From an uncultured Sutterella sp. (lineage in GTDB: Bacteria > Pseudomonadota > Gammaproteobacteria > Burkholderiales > Burkholderiaceae_F), in NCBI GenBank assembly GCA_905212345.1, contig CAJMEC010000002.1, positions 1 through 64,000 of the forward strand: a DNA stretch of 64,000 nucleotides, written 5' to 3'. The notes under the pieces are model-generated. The model ran no database searches. It worked only from the letters and a program-made list of their open reading frames with translations, and was not told where the DNA came from. Within the stretch, counting starts at the first letter, position 1; each line of letters starts with the position of its first letter. Both the position numbers and the translations under genes were made by a program. Positions 25,602 to 35,662 of the stretch are shown piece by piece.

Positions 25602-26198
25602 ATGATTGAATTACCTAAAGATCATTCGAATCCATTGGTTGTTGGTGTTGGCAGACATAGAGCCTGCTACATCCATCCGGAAGATGCTAGCAAGTGTATT
25701 AAAGTTGTTCACAATCCCGGAGAACACGCTTTCCAGGAAATTAAGCGCGAGCTTGCCTATTACAAACATCTTGAAAGTTATCTAAAGGACTGGAGTGGAT
25801 TACCGAGATTTTACGGTGAAGTTGAAACAAACCTTGGGAGAGGTTTTGTATACGACCGTATCGTTGACTTTGATGGAAGGCCCTCACAAAGTATTGAACA
25901 ACGTTATAACGAGAATAATTTAGATCAATTGCACGATGAACTTTCGGCGCTCATTGATAGGCTTAGATGTTATTTATGGGATAACCGCATTGTAACTATG
26001 TCTATCAAACCTTATAACGTGCTCTGTCACCGAATTAGTGAATCAGAAATTATTCCAGTGGTTTGTGACAATATTGGTAGTGCTTCTTTCCTACCCATTG
26101 AGTATGTTTGCCCATGGTTTTGCCATCTTAAGCAGAAGCGTCTGTTTAACCGATTTATGAGCTTGCCTTTAATGAGGCAATTGACTCGATTTGAATGA
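25602..26198 (+). CDS. YrbL-family kinase-like protein (copy 1)
   Basis: A 198-residue protein of the YrbL (PhoP-regulated) family, a short protein-kinase-like fold whose function is not settled. Recognisable parts are VGVGRHRACYIHPED..KCIKV at the nucleotide site, EIKRELAYYKHL, and NRIVTMSIKPYNVLCH with an HxN-like loop ending in VVCDNIG, the metal-binding Asp. It follows dnaE by 17 bases. The protein is clearly paralogous to the product of 26359-26967, so a local duplication is likely. Confidence 0.8.
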   Translation: MIELPKDHSNPLVVGVGRHRACYIHPEDASKCIKVVHNPGEHAFQEIKRELAYYKHLESYLKDWSGLPRFYGEVETNLGRGFVYDRIVDFDGRPSQSIEQRYNENNLDQLHDELSALIDRLRCYLWDNRIVTMSIKPYNVLCHRISESEIIPVVCDNIGSASFLPIEYVCPWFCHLKQKRLFNRFMSLPLMRQLTRFE

Positions 26199-26358
26199 AC
26201 ACGGCTTTTCTGCGGTTGAGTTCAATAGGTGGATACTATTACAATTTGAAAATAGCTTCGAACTGCTTAATGAGTAATCAAAAGCGGTTATCAACGATAA
26301 TGATTGCCTCTCTTTTTAGGGAAAAAAGTCATAAAACTCTTAAACGTAGGAAAACAAA

Positions 26359-26967
26359 ATGATTCATTTGCCGGAAAACCATTCAGATAAATTAGTGATT
26401 GGGGTGGGAGCTCATCGGGCTTGTTATATTCATCCAGAAGATCACCAGAAATGCATCAAAGTGATTTACAGCCAAAACGATCCGATCGCATCCAAGGAAA
26501 TCAAAAGGGAATTAGCGTATTACAGGCATTTGAACAGTTATTTAAAAGATTGGAGAGGGCTGACTAGATACTACGGGACTGTTGAGACTAATTTAGGTAC
26601 AGGTTACGTGTATGACCGAATTGTCGATTTTGACGGAAAAATCTCTCAGACGATAAGGGATCGGTACACACTAGAAAATCTTCAGAACAATTGGCAAGAA
26701 CTCAAAGAAATTGTAGAAAAATTAGAAAAATATATGTGGGACAATCGTATTATCACAATGGCCTTAAAGCCTCATAATGTTTTGTGTCACCGCATTAGTG
26801 AGAACGAAATTTTTCCGGTTATTTGTGACAATATTGGGGTCGCTACACGTATTCCGGTAGTACTGTATTGCCCATGGCTTTGTCGTCGTAAACAGAAAAA
26901 ATTGTTTGCGAAATTTGAACATCAACCATTGATTCAAGCGTTACGAAAGTGTGAAAAAGCTCATTAA
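26359..26967 (+). CDS. YrbL-family kinase-like protein (copy 2)
   Basis: A 202-residue paralogue of the preceding gene. The segments VIGVGAHRACYIHPED, EIKRELAYYRHLNSYLKDWRGL, VYDRIVDFDGK and MALKPHNVLCHRISENEI align directly with copy 1, with most changes conservative. A taggaaaac region precedes the ATG after a 160-bp spacer, which holds no gene that I can see. It leads into waaG, so a role in LPS-core modification or its regulation is plausible by position only. Confidence 0.8.
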   Translation: MIHLPENHSDKLVIGVGAHRACYIHPEDHQKCIKVIYSQNDPIASKEIKRELAYYRHLNSYLKDWRGLTRYYGTVETNLGTGYVYDRIVDFDGKISQTIRDRYTLENLQNNWQELKEIVEKLEKYMWDNRIITMALKPHNVLCHRISENEIFPVICDNIGVATRIPVVLYCPWLCRRKQKKLFAKFEHQPLIQALRKCEKAH

Positions 26968-27002
26968 AATTAGAACAAATGATGAGCTTAAAATTGAAAA
27001 AT

Positions 27003-28115
27003 ATGAAAATTGCACTTTGTCTTTTCAAGTACTTTCCTTATGGGGGCTTACAGAGGGATTTTTTGAGAATTGCTCAAGAACTCGTGAACAGGGGTCATGA
27101 TGTTCGTGTTTACACGGAGTCTTGGCAAGGAGACAAACCTCAGGAAAAGATGGATATTGTTTTGGTGCCGGTTTCTGCTATGACCAATCATGGGTGCAAT
27201 GAACAGTATCATCGCTGGGTCTTTCAACATCTCAGTAGTCATCCTGTTGACCGAGTTGTAGGTTTCAACAGGATGCCCGGACTTGATGTGTATTTTGGTG
27301 CAGATACTTGTTACGCTGAGAAGGTTCAGAAAGAAAAGAACTTTTTCTATAAATTGACGTCTCGTTATAAACACTATGCCTCATATGAGAAGCAAACCGT
27401 TGGTAAGGGATTAAAAACAAAGTTAATGATCATTACACCAACTCAAAAGGTGGAGTATCAAAAACATTACCAGACAGAAGAAAAACGCTTTTATTTGCTT
27501 CCTCCGGGTATTGCTCGTGATCGGCACTATTCAAACTTTTCTCAAGCCGATAGATTTGTTTTCCGCCAACAGTTAAGTATCGAAGATGACCAGTTGGTCA
27601 TGTTGCAAATTGGGTCTGATTTCAAAAGAAAGGGAGTAGACCGTTCAATAACGGCATTGGCCTCACTACCTGAAAAAGTTAGGTCTAAGGTCGTATTTTT
27701 GGTTGTCGGTCAGGATAATGAGACGAAATACCAAGAAGTAGCCAACAAACTGGGTGTTAAACAGCAAGTTCGTTTTTTAGGCGGAAGAGATGATGTAGCG
27801 CAATTAATTGCGGCAGCAGATTTATTTGTTCACCCTGCACGCTCGGAAGCTGCTGGTGAGGCTATTCTTGAGGCCATGGTTGGAGGTTTGCCACAGATTG
27901 TGACCAAAGTATGTGGTTATGCTCATTATGTTGATGAAGCTCAGAGCGGAGTACTTTTAGCAGATCCGTTTGACCAAAATGAGTTTAATCGTTGTCTGCT
28001 TCATGCACTCGATTGGAATCAATTGTCTGAGTGGCGCCAGCGGGCTCGGTTATTCGCTGATCAGGAAGATTTGTACTCTCTGCCGCGGAAGGCTGCTGAT
28101 ATTATTTTGGGGTAA
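27003..28115 (+). CDS. waaG: LPS core glycosyltransferase, WaaG-like (GT4)
   Basis: About 370 residues, matching the length of WaaG, which adds the first hexose to the inner-core heptose on the cytoplasmic face. The N-terminus [23 protein letters not shown] is the characteristic WaaG start, which is why I prefer ATG 27003 over 26979. The C-terminal donor-binding domain has [24 protein letters not shown], with the EAxGEAxLEA motif. waaP follows two bases after the stop, as in enterobacterial core operons. Confidence 0.88.
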   Translation: MKIALCLFKYFPYGGLQRDFLRIAQELVNRGHDVRVYTESWQGDKPQEKMDIVLVPVSAMTNHGCNEQYHRWVFQHLSSHPVDRVVGFNRMPGLDVYFGADTCYAEKVQKEKNFFYKLTSRYKHYASYEKQTVGKGLKTKLMIITPTQKVEYQKHYQTEEKRFYLLPPGIARDRHYSNFSQADRFVFRQQLSIEDDQLVMLQIGSDFKRKGVDRSITALASLPEKVRSKVVFLVVGQDNETKYQEVANKLGVKQQVRFLGGRDDVAQLIAAADLFVHPARSEAAGEAILEAMVGGLPQIVTKVCGYAHYVDEAQSGVLLADPFDQNEFNRCLLHALDWNQLSEWRQRARLFADQEDLYSLPRKAADIILG

Positions 28116-28117
28116 CT

Positions 28118-28915
28118 ATGTTAGTGCTTAAGCCTCCCTTTTCAACAATTTGGAAAGACAAAGATCCTTTTGAGGAAGTAGAGAAACTTTCCGGGGAGCT
28201 ATATCGTTCCGTGGCGACTCGTAAGACGATTCGATTTGAAGTGGAAGGAAAAGGATACTATTTGAAACTTCACCACGGAATAACATATAAAGAATTTTTC
28301 AAAAATATTCTTTCACTTCATTGGCCTGTTTTTGGGGCCCGTAATGAGTGGCGCGCTATTCACAAACTCCAAGAGATTGGTGTTGACACAATGGTCGGTG
28401 TCGCTTATGGGGAACGAGGCTTTAACCCGATAAAACAAACTTCGTTTATTGTGACAGAGGATCTTTCTCCAACGATTAGCCTTGAAGATTATTGTGAAAA
28501 TTGGGCCAATAATCCTCCGCCATATGCAGTCAAAAAGGCGTTGATTACTCGTGTGGCTGAAATGGTTCGAAAGATGCATGAATCAGGTATTAATCATAGG
28601 GATTGCTATATTTGCCACTTTTTGCTTCAATTGCCATTTTCTGATCCTGAAAACTTTAAACTGTCTGTCATTGATCTGCACAGAGCTCAGATTCGAGATA
28701 AAGTACCGGTCCGTTGGAGAAACAAGGATTTGGTTGCTCTATATTATTCGGTTATGGAAATTGGTCTTACCACTCGAGACTATTTAAGATTTCTTAAAAT
28801 TTATTTTGGTGGCTTGAAACTGAAAACAATTTTTAAGCAAGAAAGTCAATTACTGGCTACGTTTGAAAGTAAGGCCAAAAAGATTCAGGAAAGAACATTG
28901 AGAAAAGGGCTATAA
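28118..28915 (+). CDS. waaP: LPS core heptose(I) kinase, WaaP-like
   Basis: A 265-residue kinase, the same length as enterobacterial WaaP. It phosphorylates the first core heptose, strengthening the outer membrane. Landmarks are the basic, ligand-binding [16 protein letters not shown] with the ATP-site lysine, FIVTEDLSP for the hinge, the catalytic [11 protein letters not shown], and VIDLHRAQI with the metal-binding Asp. It is packed between waaG and a third YrbL-like gene with gaps of two and zero bases. Confidence 0.92.
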   Translation: MLVLKPPFSTIWKDKDPFEEVEKLSGELYRSVATRKTIRFEVEGKGYYLKLHHGITYKEFFKNILSLHWPVFGARNEWRAIHKLQEIGVDTMVGVAYGERGFNPIKQTSFIVTEDLSPTISLEDYCENWANNPPPYAVKKALITRVAEMVRKMHESGINHRDCYICHFLLQLPFSDPENFKLSVIDLHRAQIRDKVPVRWRNKDLVALYYSVMEIGLTTRDYLRFLKIYFGGLKLKTIFKQESQLLATFESKAKKIQERTLRKGL

Positions 28916-29485
28916 ATGGAATTTCAGTTTGGGAAACTGTTAGGTAAGGGAATGGAAAGATCTTGTTATGAGAATCTTGCCAACCCTTCGACCTGCCTGA
29001 AAGTTAGCAAAAAAAGTAACTCCAAGCAGACACATAAAGAGGTGAAGTATTTTCGATATTTAGAAAAAAAGGGAATTCATCCATCATTTATGCCAAAGTT
29101 CTACGGCTTGTACGAAACCGAAGAAAATTTAGTTCTAGAACAGGAGTTTTTTGGTAGTCACGACAATACTAAAGTTATTGGTTTGAGGGAATTTATAGGC
29201 GAAGCTTCAGATGAGCAAATGAATCAATTGGATTCTTGTTTACAGAACGTTAAAGAAGAAATGCTCAGGTTAAATGTTATTGTGACTGATATGAGAACAA
29301 CTAATTGTTTGGTTATTCTCGAAAATCAGGCGGTCAAAAATTTAGTTATCTTTGACGGGTATGGAGCGCCCGAATTATTCCCAATTGCAGAATACAGCTC
29401 CTTTTTTGGAAACAAAAAAATTAATCGGCAATGGGAAAAATTTATGCTGAAATACAATGCGGATATATCACGCTTGAGAAGCTAG
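28916..29485 (+). CDS. YrbL-family kinase-like protein (copy 3, divergent)
   Basis: A 189-residue kinase-fold protein starting on the base after the waaP stop. GKLLGKGMERSCYENLANPSTCLKV is a nucleotide-binding start like that of YrbL, followed by EVKYFRYLEKKGI and VIVTDMRTTNCLVI at the catalytic-loop position and VIFDGYGAPE with the Asp. It is much more divergent from copies 1 and 2 than they are from each other. It overlaps the convergent O-antigen ligase gene by four bases. Confidence 0.7.
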   Translation: MEFQFGKLLGKGMERSCYENLANPSTCLKVSKKSNSKQTHKEVKYFRYLEKKGIHPSFMPKFYGLYETEENLVLEQEFFGSHDNTKVIGLREFIGEASDEQMNQLDSCLQNVKEEMLRLNVIVTDMRTTNCLVILENQAVKNLVIFDGYGAPELFPIAEYSSFFGNKKINRQWEKFMLKYNADISRLRS

Positions 29486-30669
29486 TCATTTTCAAGTAAC
29501 GACTGTTGTTTCGAATCTGAAAGAAATAAAAGAGTCCAGGCTGTTACAAAAGCAAAGAGTGTGGTTCTGTAGAACCAATAACGGTCTGTAAGGCAAACTG
29601 CCATCAACGCAACCAATAAGCACATTTTGGCGGGGTCTTTCCAGCTTTTAATAACAAGAGTTGTAATAGTGGTCAGCCAACAGAAGATTTCAAATAACCC
29701 TCCAATAGTTAGTGCATTTAAAAAGTCACAGTGAAAGTGTTCCGGGTGGAAATTGGAAACACAAAAAGTGTATCCAGCCTGAACCATGTTTTCATAGGGT
29801 TCGCTTCCCCAACCAAAAAATGGAGCGTCCCAGAAAGCAGTCAAAGCCAATTTCCAAAGCTCTATGCGGATTCCCCATGATGAATATGAATTGCCTGAAG
29901 AATACTGTTGTAAATCGGAAAGTCCCTGCTGCATTCTACCGGTCATAAATGACAACAAGAGCAACACCATGGCAATCAAAAGAAAAATGCCAGCGTTTCT
30001 AAAACGGTTTTCTTTTCGGTAAATCAGAACAAAAGGAATTAAAGCAAGAAAAGGCAAAATGGCTGTCCTAACTTCTGCCACGATGATAGAAGTTAGGGAA
30101 ACGATGGTACTGACGATGATTAAAATTTTTTCATGTTTGTTGTAAAGCTGTCCCTCCATCAACAAAGAGCCGACACAACAGGCAGTTATAACAGATGTGA
30201 TGCCAAGAACCTTGTTTTTATTGGAGCCAATGACAGAATTTCCGTCAAAGCCGAAAGTTACTACTTGAATACAAACAGCTAGACAAGCAATTAACAAGGA
30301 TAGTGAAAGACTCTTTATAACAAATTGCCTACTAGGAGTGTTTGGATAAATTGCGATAAAAATAACACTCATTATTAAGAAGGCGTTGAAAAATTCAATA
30401 TCCCCAGGGACTCCGCCAAAGAAAAGAATTAAGACAATAAAAGATACAAACCAAGGAATCCAAGGAGAAATGAACGAGAAATAGCCTAGAACATAAGGTG
30501 AACAGAATTGCTTATTCAGAGCTTTCTGAACAATGAGAAGAAGACAGAGCAAAAGCAAGATGTATTTAGGTATGTGGGATCCCGTGACAAACAAGAAGCT
30601 AGCGCAAAGAGCACAAACAAAAACAGTCAGACCGTTGAGCTTAGTAAGAGAGTTCTGCAAAGATAACAT
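29482..30669 (-). CDS. O-antigen ligase-like (WaaL/Wzy-type) membrane protein
   Basis: A 395-residue protein with about ten to twelve membrane segments and one larger periplasmic loop (about residues 270-330; WGIRIELWKLALTAF, GWGSEPYENMVQAG, HFHCDFLNALTIGG). The pattern W-R-x-E-L-W and H-x-H-x-x-x-x-N is that of the O-antigen ligase/polymerase family (Wzy_C). It probably joins glycan to lipid A-core in the periplasm. It is convergent with the LPS kinase genes. Ligase versus polymerase cannot be decided from sequence alone. Confidence 0.8.
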   Translation of the reverse strand: MLSLQNSLTKLNGLTVFVCALCASFLFVTGSHIPKYILLLLCLLLIVQKALNKQFCSPYVLGYFSFISPWIPWFVSFIVLILFFGGVPGDIEFFNAFLIMSVIFIAIYPNTPSRQFVIKSLSLSLLIACLAVCIQVVTFGFDGNSVIGSNKNKVLGITSVITACCVGSLLMEGQLYNKHEKILIIVSTIVSLTSIIVAEVRTAILPFLALIPFVLIYRKENRFRNAGIFLLIAMVLLLLSFMTGRMQQGLSDLQQYSSGNSYSSWGIRIELWKLALTAFWDAPFFGWGSEPYENMVQAGYTFCVSNFHPEHFHCDFLNALTIGGLFEIFCWLTTITTLVIKSWKDPAKMCLLVALMAVCLTDRYWFYRTTLFAFVTAWTLLFLSDSKQQSLLEND

Positions 30670-30800
30670 TTTTAAATATGAATATTATTTTCGAGGATTA
30701 TATCGTTTTTACACTTAAAGATTTTGATTCAGCCATTGAATTTATTTTGATGACTATTTAGGATAGGACGGTAGCGTTTTGTGTAAGGTATAAAACGAAA

Positions 30801-31796
30801 ATGTCTTTTTCTTCTCCAATTGATGTAGTTTATTTGTGGTGTGATGGGAACGATCCTAACTTTCAATGCAGAAAGCAACAACGCATGAAGGAAATGGGAT
30901 TGCCATGGAATGAGGCAAATTTAGGAGATATTCGCTACATAGATAACAATGAACTGAAGTATTCCTTAAGATCAGTTTATAAGTATTTGCCTTGGGTTAA
31001 TCACATTTACATTGTCACGGATAACCAATATCCATCATGGTTCAAAGAAAATGATAAAGTGAGCATTGTTGATCATAAAGACATAATCCCATCTGAGTAC
31101 TTACCTACTTTTAATTCCGTAACAATTGAAAGTTTTATTCATCGTGTTCCAGGTTTGTCCGAAAAATTTTTGTTATTTAACGATGATACATTCATCAACA
31201 CCCCTTTGAGTCAGTCATTTTTCTTTGAAAATGATCAGCCGATTGTTCGATTGATCAAAGATCAGTCACGTTGGCAATTTTCTTCAATTGAACAAGCTGA
31301 AGAAGCTTTAAGATCTGACGAAGTTTCTAGTTTCAGAAAAACACTTATTAATGCATGGCGTTTATTCTCATTAAAACACGGAGTTTCACCGTTTTATGTC
31401 TTAGCGCATACTGTTGACGCTTATACCAAACAACAGTTTGCATTTGTGCAAAATTCTTATCCAGAATTAAAGCTGTTAAATAATTGTCCATTTAGAACAG
31501 ATCATGATATCCAGCGTGTGATCTATCAAATGGAAATGGTTAGAACTTTAGGGTGTCCTTTACGAGAGGTGAAATTACCGTCATTTTTACAGAAACACTT
31601 TCCATTTCTGTTCAGAGAATCTCTAGAAACGTTTGAAGGGACCGAGTCCCCGAAAACGTGGAAACGAATAAGAGCTCTCAGCCCGAAAATGTTTTGTTTG
31701 AATGCAGCAATTGAGACGAATGCCCAGACTAAAGCAAAGTCCATTCGTCTTTTAGAGGAATTGTTTCCGGATAAGTCCCCAAATGAATTAAGTTAA
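30801..31796 (+). CDS. Stealth-family sugar-1-phosphate transferase
   Basis: A 331-residue protein with the conserved regions of Stealth proteins: IDVVYLWCDGNDPNF (CR1), then DNNELKYSLRSVYKYLPWVNHIYIVTDNQYPSW and FNSVTIESFIHRVPGLSEKFLLFNDDTFI (CR2). Stealth enzymes join hexose units through phosphodiester bonds in capsule or LPS. The gene is AT-rich, like the surrounding LPS locus, and overlaps the convergent GT4 gene by nine bases. The upstream 131 bp have no obvious structure. Confidence 0.88.
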   Translation: MSFSSPIDVVYLWCDGNDPNFQCRKQQRMKEMGLPWNEANLGDIRYIDNNELKYSLRSVYKYLPWVNHIYIVTDNQYPSWFKENDKVSIVDHKDIIPSEYLPTFNSVTIESFIHRVPGLSEKFLLFNDDTFINTPLSQSFFFENDQPIVRLIKDQSRWQFSSIEQAEEALRSDEVSSFRKTLINAWRLFSLKHGVSPFYVLAHTVDAYTKQQFAFVQNSYPELKLLNNCPFRTDHDIQRVIYQMEMVRTLGCPLREVKLPSFLQKHFPFLFRESLETFEGTESPKTWKRIRALSPKMFCLNAAIETNAQTKAKSIRLLEELFPDKSPNELS

Positions 31797-32966
31797 TGAG
31801 TGCTTTTGTACGGTGTCTCTTAACAATTGGTCCCACTGATCCCAAATAACATTTGGAGCGTAGTGCTTCATGCTTATTTGGGCATTTTCTCCCAGTCTTT
31901 GGCGTACATCGGGGTGATTGATTAAAAATTCCATCGTTTTGGCAAGATCTTCAACAGAATCTTCACATAGTAAGCCATTGACGCCGTGCTGGACCAAAGC
32001 TCTTGCTGCAGTACACGACCGACACGCTATAACGGGAAGTCCCATTGACATAGCTTCAGCAAGTGCAATACCAAATCCTTCGCGCACAGAAGGAAAAACA
32101 AAAATTGAGGCACTTCTTAGTTTTTCAGGAACATTATCTGTTTCTCCACGCAAAGAAACTACGGAGGAAAGATTTGACTTCTTAATATGTTCAGCAAGCT
32201 GCTTGGCAAACTCGGTTTGATCCCATCCCCAAATATCAACACGCCAATTTGGGTATTGAGAGACTAACTTCGCAAAAGCATCAACTATGAAATCTTGACG
32301 CTTTTTACCTGAAACTTTGGCAACGTTTATGATGACCGGTTTTCTCTTACTAAATTCAGACCTCTCCTCATATTGAGGTACAACATTGGGGATTGCAACA
32401 ACCTTTTGATGTGGTAAATATTTTTTAGTCTCCTCAATGAATTCTGGTAGCAATACTTGTACACAAGCGCATCTTTCCAGTGAAGACTTAAACAGATCTT
32501 CAAATTCCGGACGATCAAAATAATAAGTAGGGGTACTATGAATCATGGATATAACAGGAACTTTTGTTCCGATAATTTCCATTAAGAGATATGTAATTTC
32601 ATGTTGAAAAGTAATGATTACATCAGGCTTAGCAACATCTATTGCTTTCGCAATTGAGTGACTTTTAGCTTCTAATTCATATTGATATCTTTTAATTCTT
32701 CTTTTTTTTCTGTCTGAAATAAAAAAAGTTTTTAACTTTGCAATTCCTTCGTTGTGGAAAAGTTTTTCATAAATTCCAGCACAACAATTTGTAAAGTGAA
32801 CCCTCTCATCAAATTTGAAGCCTGGCTCTCCGTCTCTTAAATCATAGGCTAGAGTGAAAACATCGTGCCCTTTTGCAGTTAAAGCGTTAGCCATATCTGC
32901 AAATACTTTAGCGGTTCCGCTATAAGCGTTTATCACGCTATCAAAGTTGATGATTGCAATTCTCAC
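31788..32966 (-). CDS. Glycosyltransferase family 4
   Basis: A 392-residue GT-B enzyme. The N-terminal acceptor domain has YSGTAKVFADMANALTAKGHDV; the C-terminal donor domain has PVIINVAKVSGKKRQDFIVDAF and VFPSVREGFGIALAEAMSMGLPVIA, the conserved EGFG..LAEA motif. It probably adds a sugar to the LPS core or an attached glycan. Transcribed after the GT9 gene (14-base gap), so the two form a unit. Donor and linkage are unknown. Confidence 0.88.
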   Translation of the reverse strand: MRIAIINFDSVINAYSGTAKVFADMANALTAKGHDVFTLAYDLRDGEPGFKFDERVHFTNCCAGIYEKLFHNEGIAKLKTFFISDRKKRRIKRYQYELEAKSHSIAKAIDVAKPDVIITFQHEITYLLMEIIGTKVPVISMIHSTPTYYFDRPEFEDLFKSSLERCACVQVLLPEFIEETKKYLPHQKVVAIPNVVPQYEERSEFSKRKPVIINVAKVSGKKRQDFIVDAFAKLVSQYPNWRVDIWGWDQTEFAKQLAEHIKKSNLSSVVSLRGETDNVPEKLRSASIFVFPSVREGFGIALAEAMSMGLPVIACRSCTAARALVQHGVNGLLCEDSVEDLAKTMEFLINHPDVRQRLGENAQISMKHYAPNVIWDQWDQLLRDTVQKHSLT

Positions 32967-32980
32967 GATAGTTTCCCAAA

Positions 32981-33919
32981 TTAACGTAGTATTTCTCTAA
33001 TTGCCGTGATGACCTCTTCTTGGCTGGGCCAACGATTCTCCTCACCCAACACAACTGCATTAGGATTCCACGGACCAGTGCGCTTCGGGTCTGTTACGCC
33101 AATCAAAGTAATTTGTCTAGCCCCAACGGCTGCGGCAACGTGGCTGATGCCGGAATCATTGGCGATAACCAATTGTGCTTCCTTACACAAGGCGGCATAG
33201 GTTCCTAGATTCGTAGGCGGCAAGTGCGTGGCGTCAGGGCAAGCAACTTTAGCGTCAGCCGCTTCGTCAGGCGAAGGCAGCACGATCGGTTCAATTCCCA
33301 GTTCACGCAAGGGCTTAACAACGCAATTAATGTGCGTCCAATGCTTAATTTTCCCGTGATGAACGCCACGAGCAATCGGGGCGATCAATGCAAATTTTTC
33401 AGGGATATGGAACTTTTCAATGAGGTTCTTAGCACCTGCGGTGTGACGGGTAATCAATTTAAGGCCGAGGTCTTTTGTGGGCACAGTCCATGCCGGCTCT
33501 TTTCCCCAAGCTTTAATAGCACCGAGTGTTGCGGCAAAGAAGCGTTCCACTTCATGGATATTCTTTTCAGGTTCAGGCACCTTCTGATCCAAAAGTAAGA
33601 ATCGGCCGTCAGTGGGAAAACCCGCGGCTCTGATGCCGGCTAAGCGGAATTGAAGAGCAGAGCCGAAAGAATTTGGGAAAAGCAGTCCCAAGGGCTTATT
33701 TAGTTGTTCCGAGAGGTAATGAAGTCTTTGCAAGTCTTCGCTTACATGACCTTCAATCGGGTCGAAGCGCCATCCCATTCCCAACATCAGGTCTTCGGCA
33801 AAGCGTTTGCCGACCAAATAGGGGGTAAAGCCACTGGCTTCTAATAAACGCAATGAGGGAAGGGTCATACAGCAGTCGCCGACATGGTTCGGTAAGCGGC
33901 AAACAACAATCGGATTCAT
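32981..33919 (-). CDS. Glycosyltransferase family 9 (heptosyltransferase-like)
   Basis: A 312-residue protein related to WaaC/WaaF, which transfer heptose to the LPS inner core. The start IVVCRLPNHVGDCCMTLPSLRLLE and the donor-site motif LVIANDSGISHVAAAVGARQITLIGVTDPKRTGPWNPNA are typical. It lies 14 bases upstream of the GT4 gene on the same strand and divergent from the SIMPL gene. I cannot tell which heptosyltransferase step it performs. Confidence 0.88.
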   Translation of the reverse strand: MNPIVVCRLPNHVGDCCMTLPSLRLLEASGFTPYLVGKRFAEDLMLGMGWRFDPIEGHVSEDLQRLHYLSEQLNKPLGLLFPNSFGSALQFRLAGIRAAGFPTDGRFLLLDQKVPEPEKNIHEVERFFAATLGAIKAWGKEPAWTVPTKDLGLKLITRHTAGAKNLIEKFHIPEKFALIAPIARGVHHGKIKHWTHINCVVKPLRELGIEPIVLPSPDEAADAKVACPDATHLPPTNLGTYAALCKEAQLVIANDSGISHVAAAVGARQITLIGVTDPKRTGPWNPNAVVLGEENRWPSQEEVITAIREILR

Positions 33920-34031
33920 AACAGTCTCGTTTTAAAAAGCTGATACAGAAAAGAAAATAATGTCACATTTTACTCGAGTTAAACTCCTAAAATAAAACCA
34001 ACCGATCAAATTTATTTATGGAGATAAATAG

Positions 34032-34778
34032 ATGAAAAAAATCCTCCAAGTGGCCGCTGCGGGTGCTTTAATGGCGACAATGGGTGTAGCTATCGCTTCA
34101 GACTCTATGAATGGTATTCAGTTGTCAGAAAAAGGGCTGACCTTAAGTATTAATGGGACTGCCTCTTTAACCGTTCCTAATGATGAAGCGTTGATGAATT
34201 GGTCGGCTATGGCTCAGGCCTCGACTCTTCAAGAAGCAACGTCTCAGGCCGTCAAGGCGATGAATAAGGGCTTATCACAAATTAAAACTGTAAGCGATCA
34301 ATTACAGTTTGAAACGCAATACATCAATTCTTATCCGGTTTATAGCGAGACAAAGGGCAATCAAACGCCAAAAATCGTTGCCTGGCGTGTGACACAATCT
34401 TTACAAGTCATTGCTCCTGATGTGGCCTTAGTGCCTAAGGTCATTGAAAGTGTAAACGGAGAGTTGGCTTTGGACAGTTTGAATTTCAGAGTATCTGATG
34501 TGGCCAAGGCAAAATACGACGAATCACTTCATAAATTAGCGGTGGCTGATGCCACGCAACGGGCTGTTTGGATTGCTCAATCTGTCGGAAGCGAAGCGTC
34601 TAAGGTGCAATTGCAGTCTTTGCGGTTTAGTGGTGGCGCCAATCCAAGGCCTTTAAATGTGATGATGACGGCCTCAGCAAAGTCAGCCAGAGACGCGGCA
34701 GTGATAGCTCCGCAATTAGAGGCCGGAACCAGCGACTTGAATTTAACTGTCAGCGCAGAGGTTCTTATTAAGCGTTAG
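34032..34778 (+). CDS. Periplasmic SIMPL-domain (DUF541) protein
   Basis: A 248-residue protein with a cleavable signal peptide (about residues 1-22, ending AIAS). The SIMPL domain follows: LSINGTASLTVPNDEALMNW, AVKAMNKGLSQIK and the C-terminal DLNLTVSAEVLIK. Related proteins such as E. coli YggE are linked to oxidative-stress resistance, without a known biochemical activity. It is a single gene closed by its own terminator. Confidence 0.88.
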   Translation: MKKILQVAAAGALMATMGVAIASDSMNGIQLSEKGLTLSINGTASLTVPNDEALMNWSAMAQASTLQEATSQAVKAMNKGLSQIKTVSDQLQFETQYINSYPVYSETKGNQTPKIVAWRVTQSLQVIAPDVALVPKVIESVNGELALDSLNFRVSDVAKAKYDESLHKLAVADATQRAVWIAQSVGSEASKVQLQSLRFSGGANPRPLNVMMTASAKSARDAAVIAPQLEAGTSDLNLTVSAEVLIKR

Positions 34779-34800
34779 GCTAAATAAGGTTTAGGTGGTG

Positions 34801-34835
34801 TGGCTCGTTTGTATGAGGCAGACGGGCCATTTTTT
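34801..34835 (+). terminator. Intrinsic terminator after the SIMPL gene
   Basis: The arms tggctcgt (34801-34808) and acgggcca (34822-34829) pair with one G-U and are followed by six Ts (34830-34835). Confidence 0.8.
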
Positions 34836-34972
34836 CAGACAATGGAAAAGTGTTACATTCCTTTAACAAAGTGCCAATAAAAATCATTTGCGGTTAACAT
34901 GAGCAAAAAGCAGAAACTCTCTGCCAATAGCGTACAATTGGCAGTTTGAATTTAGTCACGGAGAACAGACTC

Positions 34973-35632
34973 ATGAATCAAAAGTACCCACACCCCATTT
35001 TGGCTCGTGAAGGTTGGCCTTACATCGGTGGTACTTTTCTTTTAGCGCTTTTGTGGACGGCACTGGCTGGATTTGGTTTTGTAGCCGCACTGTTGTGGAT
35101 ATTTTTCATTATTGTCACGCAGTTTTTCCGTGACCCGCCCCGCACAGTTCCGACTATGCCGGAGGCCGTCTTATCGCCTGCTGACGGACAGATTGTGAAG
35201 GTTGAAAAAACGATTGATCCGTTTACTAATGAAGAAGCGATTCTGATCAGCGTCTTCATGAATATTTTCAACGTTCACTGCCAACGCTTCCCTGTTAATG
35301 GAACTGTTGAAGATGTGCAGTACTATCCGGGCAAATTTTTAAATGCAGATTTAGATAAGGCCAGCACTGAAAATGAACGCAATGCGGTAATCGTTCGTGT
35401 GAACGACGGTAACCGTATTACAGTGGTTCAGGTGGCCGGTCTCGTGGCACGCCGTATTCTTTGTTATATCCAAAAGGGTGATCAATTATCCAAGGGCGAA
35501 CGCTACGGTTTTATCCGTTTTGGCAGTCGTTTGGATGTTTATTTGCCCACGGATGCAACGCCTTGCGTCACTATCGGTGAAAAGGTGCTTGGAACCGAAA
35601 CCATTTTGGCTAAATTGGCCCCTAAAGCTTAA
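34973..35632 (+). CDS. psd: Phosphatidylserine decarboxylase (short, pyruvoyl type)
   Basis: A proenzyme of 219 residues, of the short class. It makes phosphatidylethanolamine at the inner membrane. A membrane hairpin (about residues 18-48) precedes [11 protein letters not shown] and [16 protein letters not shown]. The self-cleavage site is [12 protein letters not shown], cut between Gly and Ser to create the pyruvoyl group. I chose ATG 34973, after an acggag ribosome binding site; an in-frame TTG at 34946 lacks support. pssA follows 30 bases downstream. Confidence 0.93.
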   Translation: MNQKYPHPILAREGWPYIGGTFLLALLWTALAGFGFVAALLWIFFIIVTQFFRDPPRTVPTMPEAVLSPADGQIVKVEKTIDPFTNEEAILISVFMNIFNVHCQRFPVNGTVEDVQYYPGKFLNADLDKASTENERNAVIVRVNDGNRITVVQVAGLVARRILCYIQKGDQLSKGERYGFIRFGSRLDVYLPTDATPCVTIGEKVLGTETILAKLAPKA

Positions 35633-35662
35633 TTGAGCAAGTAAAGAGAGAAAGGTTTAATT

